Part shown: in pieces, positions 17,768 through 26,421 of the stretch
Layout of the letters: every line of letters begins with the position of its first letter
Position numbering within the stretch: position 1 is the stretch's first letter
DNA from: Streptomyces tanashiensis
GTDB taxonomy: Bacteria; Actinomycetota; Actinomycetes; Streptomycetales; Streptomycetaceae
Direction of reading: 5' to 3'
Length of the DNA stretch: 64,000 nt
Assembly (NCBI RefSeq): GCF_014648895.1
Contig: NZ_BMRZ01000011.1
Span: 124,001 to 188,000 of the forward strand
Notes under the pieces: model-generated
Database searches by the model: none
Told to the model about the DNA's origin: nothing
What the model saw: only the letters and a program-made list of their open reading frames with translations
Translations under genes and position numbers: made by a program

Positions 17768-18370
17768 TCAACTACCTTCGCCGTCCGCCGTGTTGCTTCC
17801 CGCGCGGAGCAGCAGCGGAGTACTGCCGCCCTCGCCCGCTCCGGCCAATTCCGCGACCGCCGTATAGGCCGTGACCACGCCCCGGGCGCGCTCCCTCGGT
17901 GTTTCACAGGCTCCCGGTTCGTCCTGCGCCGGGACCGGACAGCCCGCTCGTACGGTCCGCCCGCCGGGGCCCATGAGGGTCAGAAACGCGTCGATCCGGC
18001 GACCCGTGGCGTTCCGGTAGTAGGTGCGCGCCCAGACGTCGGGACCCTCGCTGAGGACACAGGTCTGCGCCTCGGCCCCCTCGGGAGAGGCGAGTTCCGG
18101 CCCACAACGCGTGACGCGCTCGGGAGAGGCCGGGGCGGGGGCGGCGGCAGCCGGAGCGGAGGGGGCCGCGGAGGGGGTGACGGAGTCCGGTGTACGGGGT
18201 CCCAGGCCGAGCCCCCTCAGCAGATCCCCGGCCTTCGCGTCGCCCTCGGCGCCCGCTCCGGCCGGCCGTACGGGATCGCCCGTCGGCCGCGCCGTCGCGA
18301 CGAGGGGCAGCAGGACGGCGACCGTGACGGCGGCCCCGAGTCCGACCACGCGGAGGTTCACCGGGCTCAT
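17768..18370 (-). CDS. Secreted protein, unknown function
   Basis: A 200-residue exported protein: an N-terminal hydrophobic segment (VVGLGAAVTVAVLLPLVATA), a Pro/Ala-rich stretch, then a C-terminal domain with four Cys (RCGPEL, QTCVLS, AGCPVP, GACETP) likely forming two disulfides, and an aromatic WARTYYRNATGR segment. ATG at 18370 has a GGTGGGTCC leader. Family unknown to me. Same strand as the downstream-of-promoter primase-like gene but separated from it by 158 bp. Confidence 0.7.
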   Translation of the reverse strand: MSPVNLRVVGLGAAVTVAVLLPLVATARPTGDPVRPAGAGAEGDAKAGDLLRGLGLGPRTPDSVTPSAAPSAPAAAAPAPASPERVTRCGPELASPEGAEAQTCVLSEGPDVWARTYYRNATGRRIDAFLTLMGPGGRTVRAGCPVPAQDEPGACETPRERARGVVTAYTAVAELAGAGEGGSTPLLLRAGSNTADGEGS

Positions 18371-18528
18371 GGGACCCACCTGCTCCTGCTCGGCTGGAGA
18401 TCTTGGACGGTGGGCTGAACATAGCGGCGGGATCCGGGCGCCCGGTCGGCCGCGCGCCCGTTTCCCGTACAAGTCGGACCAGGACACACCCGTTCGGGTG
18501 AACGAGCGCGTCTCGCGGGAGGCCCGTC

Positions 18529-19248
18529 TCAGTACGCCAGTCTGCTCCCGCCGCCCGGCGCGCTCGTGCTCGCCTCGACCAGGGCGTCGACCACCGTCTC
18601 GACGTCGGGCAGCCACGGCCGGGCCGAGCCCGCGTGGGGGCCTCCCCTGCTCGAACGAAGGGGAGAGCTCGGGGAAGGCGCCCGCTCCCAGCGGACCTGC
18701 CCGGTCCCCGCGACCGACGGCGGAAGCAGCAGGTAGCCGCCCTCGCCGTGGAACCGCAGCGAGCTGGGCACGCTGTCCTTCGCGTACAGGAGCTCGCCCA
18801 GCCGTTCGAGGCCGTACGGGGCGACGAGGATCGACCACCGGGTCGGGGTCGCCACCACCGGGCCGAGCCGCATGCCCGTGGCGTCGAGCACGGCGAGCGC
18901 CCGCGCCCCCGCCACCGCGGGGAGGCTGACCGCGCAGGGCGCGCGGCCGCCCGTGGCGAGCACCACCGGGGCGTCCGGGCGGCGGGTCCACCACCAGCGG
19001 ATCATGCGCTCGTCCGTGGTGGCCGCGAGCAGTCCGGGGTCGTAGGGGTGCGCGCCGGGCACCACGCAGTCGGGGTCGGGGCAGGAGCAGGCCGCTCCGG
19101 TGGCCGTACGGGTCGTCGCTCTCAGGCCCGCGCCCGGCAGGACGGGCCAGTTCCACTCGACCGCGAAGGCGACCGCGGCGTCGAGCCGGGCGGTCCTCTC
19201 CTTGCGCCGGAACCGGAGCCTGCGTCGCCTTCCGAGGATCTCGCGCAT
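18529..19248 (-). CDS. Degenerate PrimPol-domain protein ('bifunctional DNA primase/polymerase' family)
   Basis: A 239-residue protein matching the N-terminal Prim-Pol domain of phage/plasmid primases. The zinc-binding segment CSCPDPDCVVPGAHP and the following WWWTRRPDAPVVLATGG are conserved. Where active PrimPols carry a catalytic DxD in a VVLDVDG strand, this protein has CAVSLPAVAG with no acidic residue. A later TPTRWSILV and FHGEGGYLLLPPS correspond to the remaining catalytic core strands. It has no helicase domain. It is probably a chromosomal, catalytically inactive derivative; role unknown. Confidence 0.8.
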   Translation of the reverse strand: MREILGRRRRLRFRRKERTARLDAAVAFAVEWNWPVLPGAGLRATTRTATGAACSCPDPDCVVPGAHPYDPGLLAATTDERMIRWWWTRRPDAPVVLATGGRAPCAVSLPAVAGARALAVLDATGMRLGPVVATPTRWSILVAPYGLERLGELLYAKDSVPSSLRFHGEGGYLLLPPSVAGTGQVRWERAPSPSSPLRSSRGGPHAGSARPWLPDVETVVDALVEASTSAPGGGSRLAY

Positions 19249-19770
19249 GAGCGCTCGTTCCTTTCCGTTGAACGCCGAATCCACATCACACCATGTGCAG
19301 AACACTTCACCGTGCGTATCAGCGCGCGCCAGGTCGGCGGGGTGCCGGACCGCGGAGGAGCGGTGCGGACCGGGCCGGTGCCGGGTGGATCCCGGGGGAA
19401 CCGGGTGGAGCCAGGTCAGAGCCGGAGCGGGTCAGAACACGTTCCCCGCCACTCGGTGACGGGTTGCGGCCTGCGGCGGGGAAGACGCCGGGGTTCCGTG
19501 TCACGTTCCGGGGCGGTGTCAACTGCCCCTGCCTGTCACCGATTACGTACCCAGCACGCTCGGAATGACGCGCTTTCAAACGACGCCAGTCGACCGCAAA
19601 AGGTGCACACCGGGGGCAATTTTCGGCCAACTTCCCGCGTACTTCAACCCTTGCGCACGACCTCACGGACACCACAAGTCCCATGGGGACAATGCTGGAC
19701 ATCGTTCCTCTCGTGCGTGTACATGTGGAGGCATCGAGCGGCTCAGAATGACATGGGGGTTTGCGATGCT
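19249..19770. other. Intergenic region, 522 bp, divergent promoters
   Basis: This region separates the divergent PrimPol-like and GAF-PP2C genes and must carry both promoters. It is clearly more AT-rich than its flanks from about 19530 to 19760. I see no ORF with convincing codon use, no strong inverted repeat and no RNA gene. Confidence 0.5.
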
Positions 19771-21222
19771 ATGGCGTCAAACGCACCGGTCGGAAAGCCG
19801 ACTGACATGAGCGCCCCACACATGCCGAAAGTGGCCGGAATCGATTCCACGGTTCCCGGGCCCCCGCACACTACGTCGCCCCTCCCCGGGGTGCCCGCGG
19901 CGGCGGGACCGGCCGACGCGGCCCTCCCACCCGGTGCCGTGATCCAGGACCGGCTGGCCTCCTGGGTCTCCGACCTCACCACCCTCCACGAACTCACCGA
20001 GCGCCTCATCAGGACCTCCTCCCTCGACGAGGCCCTCCGCGAGGTGCTCGGCGCCGGCGCCGCCCTCGTCGGCGCCCGCCGCGGCATGGCCGTCCTCGAA
20101 CCGGCCGACGGCCACGGCCCGGCCAGCACCATCGGCCTCGGCCTCGCCCACTCCGACCTGGGCACCATCGAGACCGTCCCGCGCGGCGCCACCAGCTACG
20201 GCCGCCTCCTCGACGGCCTCCCCGATCCCGTGCACCCCGAGCGCGTCCCCGACCCGATCGCCATCCGCGACGTCCGTACGGAGGAGGGCCTCGACCCGCG
20301 CCACCGCGAGGTCGCCGCCCGCCTCGGCTACGCCGCCAGCTACGCCCTCCCCCTCGCCACCGAGGAGGCCGGCCGGCTCGGCGCGGTCGTCTGGCTCTAC
20401 GACGAGCCCGCCGAACCCACCGACCGCCAGCGCCACCTCATCGGGCTCTACGGCCGCTTCGCCACCGAGCACCTCGCCCGGCTCCTCCAGGTCGAGCGCG
20501 CCCGCGTCCAGGTCGCCACCGTCGCCGAGGAGCTGCTCCCCAGCCGCCTCCCCCGCGTCCCCGGCGTCCAGCTCGCCGCCCGCCACCGCACCGGCCCGCT
20601 GGGCGGCGGCGACTGGTACGACGCGCTGCCGCTGCCCGACGGCGCCCTCGGCCTGGCCGTCGGCTCCGTCTCCGGCACCGGCCCGAGCGCGCTCGCCGCC
20701 ATGGGCCGGCTGCGCGCCTCCCTCCGGGCGTACGCGGTGATGGAGGGCGAGGACCCCGTCGCCGTCCTCTCCGACCTGGAGCTCCTGCTCCGGCTCACCG
20801 AGCCCGCCCGCTCGGCGACCGCGCTCTTCGCGTACGCCGAGCCAGCGCAGCGCCGGATCGTCCTCGCCGGTGCCGGGCACGCCCCGCCGCTGGTCATCGG
20901 CGAGCGCCGCACCGAGTTCGTCGAGACCTCGCTCTCGGCCCCGCTCGGGATGCTCTCCTGCTGGGAGGCGCCGAGCGTGGAGCTGTCCCCCGCACCCGGA
21001 GAAACGGTGCTTCTCTACACGGACGGGCTGCTGCGCCGTACCGGCGACGCCATGGACCGGGCCTTCGCGCGGCTCCACGCGGCCGCCGCGAGCGTGCCGA
21101 GGGCGGACCGCGGCGACCCGGGCGCCGTCGCCGACCACGTCCTGCGCACGCTGCTTCCCGAGGGCCTGGACCCTGCCGTGGACGGGGAGGACGTGGTCCT
21201 GCTCGCCGCCCGCTTCGAGTGA
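19771..21222 (+). CDS. GAF-PP2C (SpoIIE-type) phosphatase-like protein with altered catalytic motif
   Basis: A ~483-residue protein: variable N-terminus, a GAF domain (about residues 60-220; LIRTSSLDEALREVLGAGAAL) and a SpoIIE/PP2C-like domain (about 255-483). The first metal Asp (GGGDWYDALPL), the LLYTDGLLRR motif and the C-terminal EDVVLLAARF are present, but the usual GDVxGHG motif reads GSVSGTG, so the second metal Asp is Ser. ATG 19771 is one of several close starts. These proteins normally dephosphorylate STAS anti-anti-sigma factors. Two RsbW-like ATPases are encoded within 4 kb on each side. Confidence 0.85.
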   Translation: MASNAPVGKPTDMSAPHMPKVAGIDSTVPGPPHTTSPLPGVPAAAGPADAALPPGAVIQDRLASWVSDLTTLHELTERLIRTSSLDEALREVLGAGAALVGARRGMAVLEPADGHGPASTIGLGLAHSDLGTIETVPRGATSYGRLLDGLPDPVHPERVPDPIAIRDVRTEEGLDPRHREVAARLGYAASYALPLATEEAGRLGAVVWLYDEPAEPTDRQRHLIGLYGRFATEHLARLLQVERARVQVATVAEELLPSRLPRVPGVQLAARHRTGPLGGGDWYDALPLPDGALGLAVGSVSGTGPSALAAMGRLRASLRAYAVMEGEDPVAVLSDLELLLRLTEPARSATALFAYAEPAQRRIVLAGAGHAPPLVIGERRTEFVETSLSAPLGMLSCWEAPSVELSPAPGETVLLYTDGLLRRTGDAMDRAFARLHAAAASVPRADRGDPGAVADHVLRTLLPEGLDPAVDGEDVVLLAARFE

Positions 21223-21335
21223 GCTCAGCGTTCCGGAGCGTGAGATTCCGGTAATGGGTCTTCCGGCCCTGGGCCCCCTTCCGTACGACCGTACGATGGT
21301 GGGGGTTCAGTGTCGTACCAAGAGGAGGCAGACCC

Positions 21336-22796
21336 GTGGCCGAGGAGCTCACGCCGGAGACCCCGGAAGAGACTGAGGAACAGGCGATCAAGCAGCGGAA
21401 GAACGGCCTGTACCCGGGCGTGTCCGACGAGCTCGCCGAGAACATGAAGTCCGGCTGGGCCGACACCGAGCTGCACGACCTCGCCCCGATCGCGCAGGCC
21501 GACAAGACCGCCGCGCGCCGCGCCGCGCTCTCCGCCCGCTTCCCGGGCGAGCGCCTGGTGATCCCCGCCGGGAACCTGAAGACCCGGTCGAACGACACCG
21601 AGTACGCCTTCCGCGCCTCCACCGAGTACGCGTACCTCACCGGCGACCAGACCCAGGACGGCGTCCTCGTCCTGGAGCCCGCCGCCGGCGGCCACGAGGC
21701 GACGATCTACCTGCTGCCGCGCTCCGACCGGGAGAACGGCGAGTTCTGGCTCGACGGCCAGGGCGAGCTGTGGGTCGGCCGCCGCCACTCCCTCACCGAG
21801 GCCGAGCAGCTCCTCGGGATCCCGGCGAAGGACGTGCGCGAGCTCGCCGACGCCCTCAAGGAGGCCACCGGCCCCGTCCGCGCCGTCCGCGGCCACGACG
21901 CCGGCATCGAGGCCGCGCTGACCGACAAGGTCACCGCCGAGCGCGACGAGGAACTCCGCGTCCACCTCTCCGAGGCCCGCCTCGTCAAGGACGCCTTCGA
22001 GATCGCCGAGCTGGAGAAGGCCTGCGCCTCGACCGCCCGCGGCTTCGAGGACGTCGTCAAGGTCCTCGACAAGGCCGAGGCCACCAGCGAGCGCTACATC
22101 GAGGGCACGTTCTTCCTGCGCGCCCGCGTCGAGGGCAACGACATCGGCTACGGCTCCATCTGCGCCGCCGGCCCGCACGCCACCACCCTGCACTGGGTCC
22201 GCAACGACGGCGACGTCCGCCCCGGCGACCTGCTGCTGCTCGACGCCGGCGTGGAGACCACCGAGCTCTACACCGCCGACATCACCCGCACCCTGCCGAT
22301 CAACGGCCGGTACACCGAGATCCAGCGCAAGATCTACGACGCCGTGTACGAGGCGCAGGAGGCCGGCATCGCCGCGGTGAAGCCCGGCGCCGCCTACCGC
22401 GACTTCCACGACGCCGCCCAGCGCGTCCTCACCGAGAAGCTCGTCGAGTGGGGCCTCGTCGAGGGCCCGGTCGAGCGCGTCCTGGAGCTCGGCCTCCAGC
22501 GCCGCTGGACCCTGCACGGCACCGGCCACATGCTCGGCATGGACGTCCACGACTGCGCCGCCGCGCGCACCGAGAAGTACGTGGACACCACCCTCGAGCC
22601 GGGCATGTGCCTGACCGTCGAGCCCGGTCTGTACTTCCAGGCCGACGACCTGACCGTGCCCGAGGAGTACCGCGGCATCGGCGTCCGGATCGAGGACGAC
22701 ATCCTGGTCACGGAGGACGGCAACCGGAACCTCTCGGACGCGCTGCCGCGCCGCGCCGAAGAGGTCGAGGCGTGGATGGCCGCGCTGAAGGGCTGA
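21336..22796 (+). CDS. pepP: Xaa-Pro aminopeptidase (aminopeptidase P, M24B)
   Basis: A 486-residue dinuclear metallopeptidase that removes N-terminal residues preceding proline. GTG at 21336 follows AGAGGAGG. An N-terminal creatinase-like domain is followed by the M24 pita-bread domain with all metal ligands: LLDAGVE and TADITRT (two Asp), HGTGHMLGMDVHD (His), CLTVEPGLYF (Glu) and GVRIEDDILV (Glu). The cytoplasmic protein stands alone and ends before a strong terminator. Confidence 0.93.
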   Translation: MAEELTPETPEETEEQAIKQRKNGLYPGVSDELAENMKSGWADTELHDLAPIAQADKTAARRAALSARFPGERLVIPAGNLKTRSNDTEYAFRASTEYAYLTGDQTQDGVLVLEPAAGGHEATIYLLPRSDRENGEFWLDGQGELWVGRRHSLTEAEQLLGIPAKDVRELADALKEATGPVRAVRGHDAGIEAALTDKVTAERDEELRVHLSEARLVKDAFEIAELEKACASTARGFEDVVKVLDKAEATSERYIEGTFFLRARVEGNDIGYGSICAAGPHATTLHWVRNDGDVRPGDLLLLDAGVETTELYTADITRTLPINGRYTEIQRKIYDAVYEAQEAGIAAVKPGAAYRDFHDAAQRVLTEKLVEWGLVEGPVERVLELGLQRRWTLHGTGHMLGMDVHDCAAARTEKYVDTTLEPGMCLTVEPGLYFQADDLTVPEEYRGIGVRIEDDILVTEDGNRNLSDALPRRAEEVEAWMAALKG

Positions 22797-22816
22797 TCCC
22801 CGCGTACGTTGGAACC

Positions 22817-22852
22817 GAAGGGCCCCCGCCGACCGACCGGCGGGGGCCCTTC
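22817..22852. terminator. Bidirectional terminator, 15-bp stem
   Basis: GAAGGGCCCCCGCCG (22817-22831) pairs perfectly with CGGCGGGGGCCCTTC (22838-22852) around ACCGAC. It lies between the stops of pepP and the convergent ATPase gene. Confidence 0.92.
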
Positions 22853-22860
22853 CCCGTCCG

Positions 22861-23319
22861 TCACGCCATGAGGAGCGACGGGCTGTCCCGCCACTTCAGG
22901 ATCTTGTCGAAGCTGACCACGGCACCGCCCCGGCCCGAGCGGTTGCCGAACTGGACGTGGTCGGCCAGCTCCTCGATCAGACGCAGCCCCCGGCCGTGCT
23001 CGGCCTCCTCGGACGGGACGGCCGGAACGGCGCTCCCCGGGAAGCCCGGGCCCGAGTCGGCCACCTCGATGCGACAGGTCTCGCCGTCCAGGTACGCCGT
23101 CACCCGGTACGCCTCCGAGGGCGCCCCGCCCGGATCGCGGGAGCCGCCTCGGCCGCCGTGCTCGACGGCGTTGGCACACGCCTCGGTCAGCGCGACCGAC
23201 AACTCGTACGACACGTCGGGATCGACACCCGCCGTCTCCATCGTGCCCATCAGAAGCCTCCGCGCGAGCGGCACGCTCGCGGCCTCGCGCCGCAGATGGA
23301 GTGACCACCAGATGCTCAT
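22861..23319 (-). CDS. RsbW-like ATP-binding regulatory protein
   Basis: A 152-residue HATPase_c protein. ATG at 23319 follows GGGAGG at 7-nt spacing. Boxes: LTEACANAVEHG (N), VADSGPGF (G1) and HGRGLRLIEEL (G2), all intact, so ATP binding is expected. N-terminal MSIWWSLHLRREAASVPLARRLL is typical of Streptomyces anti-sigma-like ATPases. With the PP2C-like protein upstream it could form part of a partner-switching network, although no STAS partner is encoded here. Confidence 0.88.
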   Translation of the reverse strand: MSIWWSLHLRREAASVPLARRLLMGTMETAGVDPDVSYELSVALTEACANAVEHGGRGGSRDPGGAPSEAYRVTAYLDGETCRIEVADSGPGFPGSAVPAVPSEEAEHGRGLRLIEELADHVQFGNRSGRGGAVVSFDKILKWRDSPSLLMA

Positions 23320-23522
23320 GCTCCAGCCTCCCGGCAGCGGCTCGACATACCGATACCTATTGCCGTCGCGGACGCTCCGTAAGCGCCTTCGGGCGTCAAG
23401 AGCGCTCGTTCGGCGGATGCACGGGGCCGCGCGCCGGTGTATGTCACCGCGAAGACGCTCAAGAACGACCTTCCGGACCTGCCTCATGGCGGTGGGGCGC
23501 GTGGTGCGATGATGGGCCCGCC

Positions 23523-24305
23523 ATGTCTGCCCCCGCGCTCGCTCCACGGCTGCTGAGGGCCGCGGTGTTCACCGCGGTCTGCGTCGTGCTGTCCGCGTTG
23601 GGACACGCCCTCGCCGCCTGCGCGGGCATCGCCCTGTGGACCGTCGTCGCCGGTTTCCTCGGCGTCTTCGGGGTCACCGTCCTCTTCACCGGCCGTGAGC
23701 GCTCCCTCGGCTTCGTCGTCGGCGCCCTCGCGGGCGGGCAGCTCGGCCTGCACGTCCTCTTCGGGATCGGACAGCGGCAGCTCACCCTGAGCGGCCAGGC
23801 CGACGACGCCCTCGTGCGGATGGCCGCCCGACTGGTCTGCGGAGCGGGGACGGCGGCCCTCGAACCCGCCGACGCCGCCCGGATCCTCACCGACGCCGGA
23901 GTCGACCCGGCCTCAGCGCACTCCCACATGGGGCACACGACCGCCCTGGCGGCCACACCCTCCGGCGAGGTGCTGCCCGGCCTTCCCATGCTCCTCGGTC
24001 ACCTCCTGGCCGCGCTGGCCACGGGCTGGCTGCTGCGCCGCGGCGACCACGCCCTCGGCCGGCTCGTGGACCTCTCCGAGCAGGGCGCGACGGAACTCGC
24101 CGAGTGCGCCCTCGTGCGCTCCCTGCGGGCCGCGCTCCGCCTCGTACGGGCCCTGCTCGCCGGACTGCCCGCGGCGCCGCGCACGGGCCCGCGGCGGACC
24201 CTGCGGGCCCCCTCCGACTCCTCGCCGCCGCCGGTGGCCGAGGCCCTTCAGCACACGGTGATCAGGCGCGGCCCTCCGGCCGCCGACTGCGTCCTCGCAG
24301 CCTGA
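23523..24305 (+). CDS. Membrane protein of the copper cluster, unknown function
   Basis: A 260-residue protein with about four to five predicted membrane spans (LLRAAVFTAVCVVLSALGHA, AGIALWTVVAGFLGVFGVTV, LGFVVGALAGGQLGLHVLF, then LPMLLGHLLAALATGWLL) and a Pro/Arg-rich C-terminal tail. A His-Met cluster (SAHSHMGHTTA) in the loop before the last span could bind metal. It is the first gene of a same-strand run with ycnI, sco, ecuC, copCD and dtpA, which suggests a copper-related role; no named family is recognised. Confidence 0.8.
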   Translation: MSAPALAPRLLRAAVFTAVCVVLSALGHALAACAGIALWTVVAGFLGVFGVTVLFTGRERSLGFVVGALAGGQLGLHVLFGIGQRQLTLSGQADDALVRMAARLVCGAGTAALEPADAARILTDAGVDPASAHSHMGHTTALAATPSGEVLPGLPMLLGHLLAALATGWLLRRGDHALGRLVDLSEQGATELAECALVRSLRAALRLVRALLAGLPAAPRTGPRRTLRAPSDSSPPPVAEALQHTVIRRGPPAADCVLAA

Positions 24306-24430
24306 CGCGGACCGCTCACCGCTCGACGGGAGTGGGCCGCGCCCGTCCGCACGCCCGCGCGGGACTCCTGTCCCCGGCGCGCCGGACTCCCACGTCCTGT
24401 GATCCTTTTCGAGCTGGAGTGTCTTCTGCC

Positions 24431-25195
24431 ATGAGCGTTTCCCGTGTCTCCGCCACCCGCGTCGCCCTCGCCGGCGGCATCGCCCTCTCCTCCGTGATGC
24501 TGCTGTCCGGCACCGCCTTCGCGCACGTCAGCGTGCAGCCGCAGGGCGAGGCGGCCAAGGGCGGCTACGCGACCGTCAACATCAAGGTCCCGAACGAGCG
24601 CGACAACGCCTCCACCGTGAAGCTGGAGGTCAACTTCCCGCTCGACCACCCGCTGGCCTCCGTCATGCCGCAGCCCATCCCCGGCTGGAAGGCCGAGGTG
24701 ACCAAGAGCAAGCTCAGCAAGCCGCTGGAGCTGCACGGCAAGAAGATCAACGAGGCCGTCTCCAAGGTCACCTGGACGGCCGACGGCTCGAAGATCGGCC
24801 CCGGCCAGTTCCAGCAGTTCCCGCTCTCCCTCGGCCAGCTGCCGGAGGACACCGACGAGCTGGTCCTGAAGGCGATCCAGACGTACGACAACAAGGAGGT
24901 CGTGCGCTGGATCGAGGAGCAGAAGGAGGGCGCGGAGGAGCCGCAGAACCCGGCCCCCGTCCTGAAGCTCTCCGCCGCCTCCGCCGACCACCACGGCGGC
25001 GGCGCCGCCCCGTCCGCCTCCGCCGGGACGGACGAGAAGGCCGGTCACGACGACAAGGCGGCCGGTCACGAGGAGACCGCTTCCGCGTCCTCCGCCACCG
25101 ACACCACGGCCCGTGTCCTCGGTGTCGTCGGCATCCTCGTCGGTGTCGCCGGTGTCGCCTTCGGCGTCCTCGCCGGCCGCCGCCGCTCGGCCTGA
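24431..25195 (+). CDS. ycnI: YcnI-like copper-binding membrane protein (DUF1775)
   Basis: A 254-residue exported, C-terminally anchored protein. A signal peptide ends ...SGTAFA, so the mature chain starts with His (AHVSVQP), the conserved copper ligand of DUF1775 proteins. The DUF1775 domain covers about residues 30-175 (GGYATVNIKVPNE, VTWTADGSKIGPGQF); then a His/Asp-rich linker with DHHGGG and GHDDKAAGHEE that could add metal sites; then a membrane span (LGVVGILVGVAGVAFGVLAG) and basic tail. YcnI proteins sit in copper-import loci with CopCD, as here. Confidence 0.92.
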   Translation: MSVSRVSATRVALAGGIALSSVMLLSGTAFAHVSVQPQGEAAKGGYATVNIKVPNERDNASTVKLEVNFPLDHPLASVMPQPIPGWKAEVTKSKLSKPLELHGKKINEAVSKVTWTADGSKIGPGQFQQFPLSLGQLPEDTDELVLKAIQTYDNKEVVRWIEEQKEGAEEPQNPAPVLKLSAASADHHGGGAAPSASAGTDEKAGHDDKAAGHEETASASSATDTTARVLGVVGILVGVAGVAFGVLAGRRRSA

Positions 25196-25231
25196 CGGCC
25201 GCACCCTCACCCGACATCCGGAAGAAGCACC

Positions 25232-25948
25232 ATGTCTGAAGAGAAGACGCCCGGGACGGCCACGGCCCGTCCCGGGCGACGCACGCCGCTGATCATCGCG
25301 GCCGTCGCGATCGTGGCCGCCCTCGGCATCACCGCCGCGGTCGGCCTCGGCGGCAACGACGACAAGCCGTCGGGCTCCGGCTCGGCGGTCGCCGAGGTCT
25401 CCGGCGGCACCGACTCCACCAAGGCGGCCACCGTCCTCGACCGGCCGTTCACCAAGCCCGCGCTCGTCCTCACCGACACCAAGGGCCAGAAGTACGACCT
25501 GCGGGAACGCACCAAGGGCAAGCCGACCCTCATCTACTTCGGCTACACGCACTGCCCCGACGTCTGCCCCCTGACGATGAGCAACATCGCCATCGCCAAG
25601 AAGCAGCTCCCCAAGGCCGACCAGGACAAGCTCCAGGTCGTCTTCGTCACCACGGACCCCGAGCGGGACACCTCCGCCGAGCTCGCCAAGTGGCTCCCCG
25701 CCGCCGGCGACCCGTCCTTCACCGGCCTCACCGGCGACTTCTCCGCCATCCAGGCGGGGGCCCGCCAGATCGGCATCGGCATCGACCCGCCGAAGAAGGA
25801 GGGCGACAAGGTCATCTCGATGCACGGCGCCCAGGTGATCGCCTTCTCGCCCACCACCGACCAGGGCTACGTCCTGTACGGCGAGGACGCGAGCGTCGAC
25901 GACTACGCCAAGGACCTGCCGAAGATCATCAAGGGGGAGAACCCGTGA
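25232..25948 (+). CDS. sco: Sco copper chaperone (SCO1/SenC family)
   Basis: A 238-residue thioredoxin-fold protein with one N-terminal membrane anchor (PLIIAAVAIVAALGITAAVGL). The copper site is intact: HCPDVCPL gives the CxxxC pair and MHGAQVIAF the distal His. Sco hands copper to the CuA site of cytochrome c oxidase; in S. lividans the Sco of this locus is linked to development and GlxA maturation. Its stop overlaps the ecuC start (GTGA), so the two are coupled. Confidence 0.93.
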   Translation: MSEEKTPGTATARPGRRTPLIIAAVAIVAALGITAAVGLGGNDDKPSGSGSAVAEVSGGTDSTKAATVLDRPFTKPALVLTDTKGQKYDLRERTKGKPTLIYFGYTHCPDVCPLTMSNIAIAKKQLPKADQDKLQVVFVTTDPERDTSAELAKWLPAAGDPSFTGLTGDFSAIQAGARQIGIGIDPPKKEGDKVISMHGAQVIAFSPTTDQGYVLYGEDASVDDYAKDLPKIIKGENP

Positions 25949-26397
25949 ACCGCCGCACCACCGCCCTGTCCGCCGCCGTGGCCCTCGCCGCCGCACTCGC
26001 GCTGACCGGGTGCTCCTCGGAGAGCGACAAGCCGAAGCTCGAGGTCAGCGGCGCGTTCATGCCGCAGCCGGTGATGGACATGGCCGGTGGCTTCCTCACC
26101 ATCAAGAACGACAGCGGCACCGCGGACAAGCTGACCTCCGTCACCAGCCCCCTCTCGGACGACGTCACGATCCACGAGACGAAGGACCAGAAGATGCGGG
26201 AGGTGACGTCCTTCGACATCCCCGCGAACGGGGAGCTGAAGCTCGAACGCGGCGGCAACCACATCATGTTCATGGAACTGAAGTCGAAGCCGAAGCAGGG
26301 CGAGAAGGTCAGCATCGAGCTGCACTTCGAGAAGTCCGACCCGATCAAGATCGACGTTCCCGTCGAAGCACCCAACCACAACCCGCAGCAGCACTGA
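25945..26397 (+). CDS. ecuC: ECuC/PCuAC extracellular copper chaperone (lipoprotein)
   Basis: A 150-residue lipoprotein: lipobox LALTGCSS, then a PCuAC domain. Copper-site residues are visible in VTIHETKDQKMREV and GGNHIMFMEL (His and Met of the HxnM...HxM pattern), and the His-rich C-terminus (NHNPQQH) could bind a second metal. In S. lividans the equivalent passes Cu(I) to Sco. GTG start overlaps the sco stop. Confidence 0.92.
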   Translation: MNRRTTALSAAVALAAALALTGCSSESDKPKLEVSGAFMPQPVMDMAGGFLTIKNDSGTADKLTSVTSPLSDDVTIHETKDQKMREVTSFDIPANGELKLERGGNHIMFMELKSKPKQGEKVSIELHFEKSDPIKIDVPVEAPNHNPQQH

Positions 26398-26421
26398 GCT
26401 CGTTGACGGAGTGACACAGAG

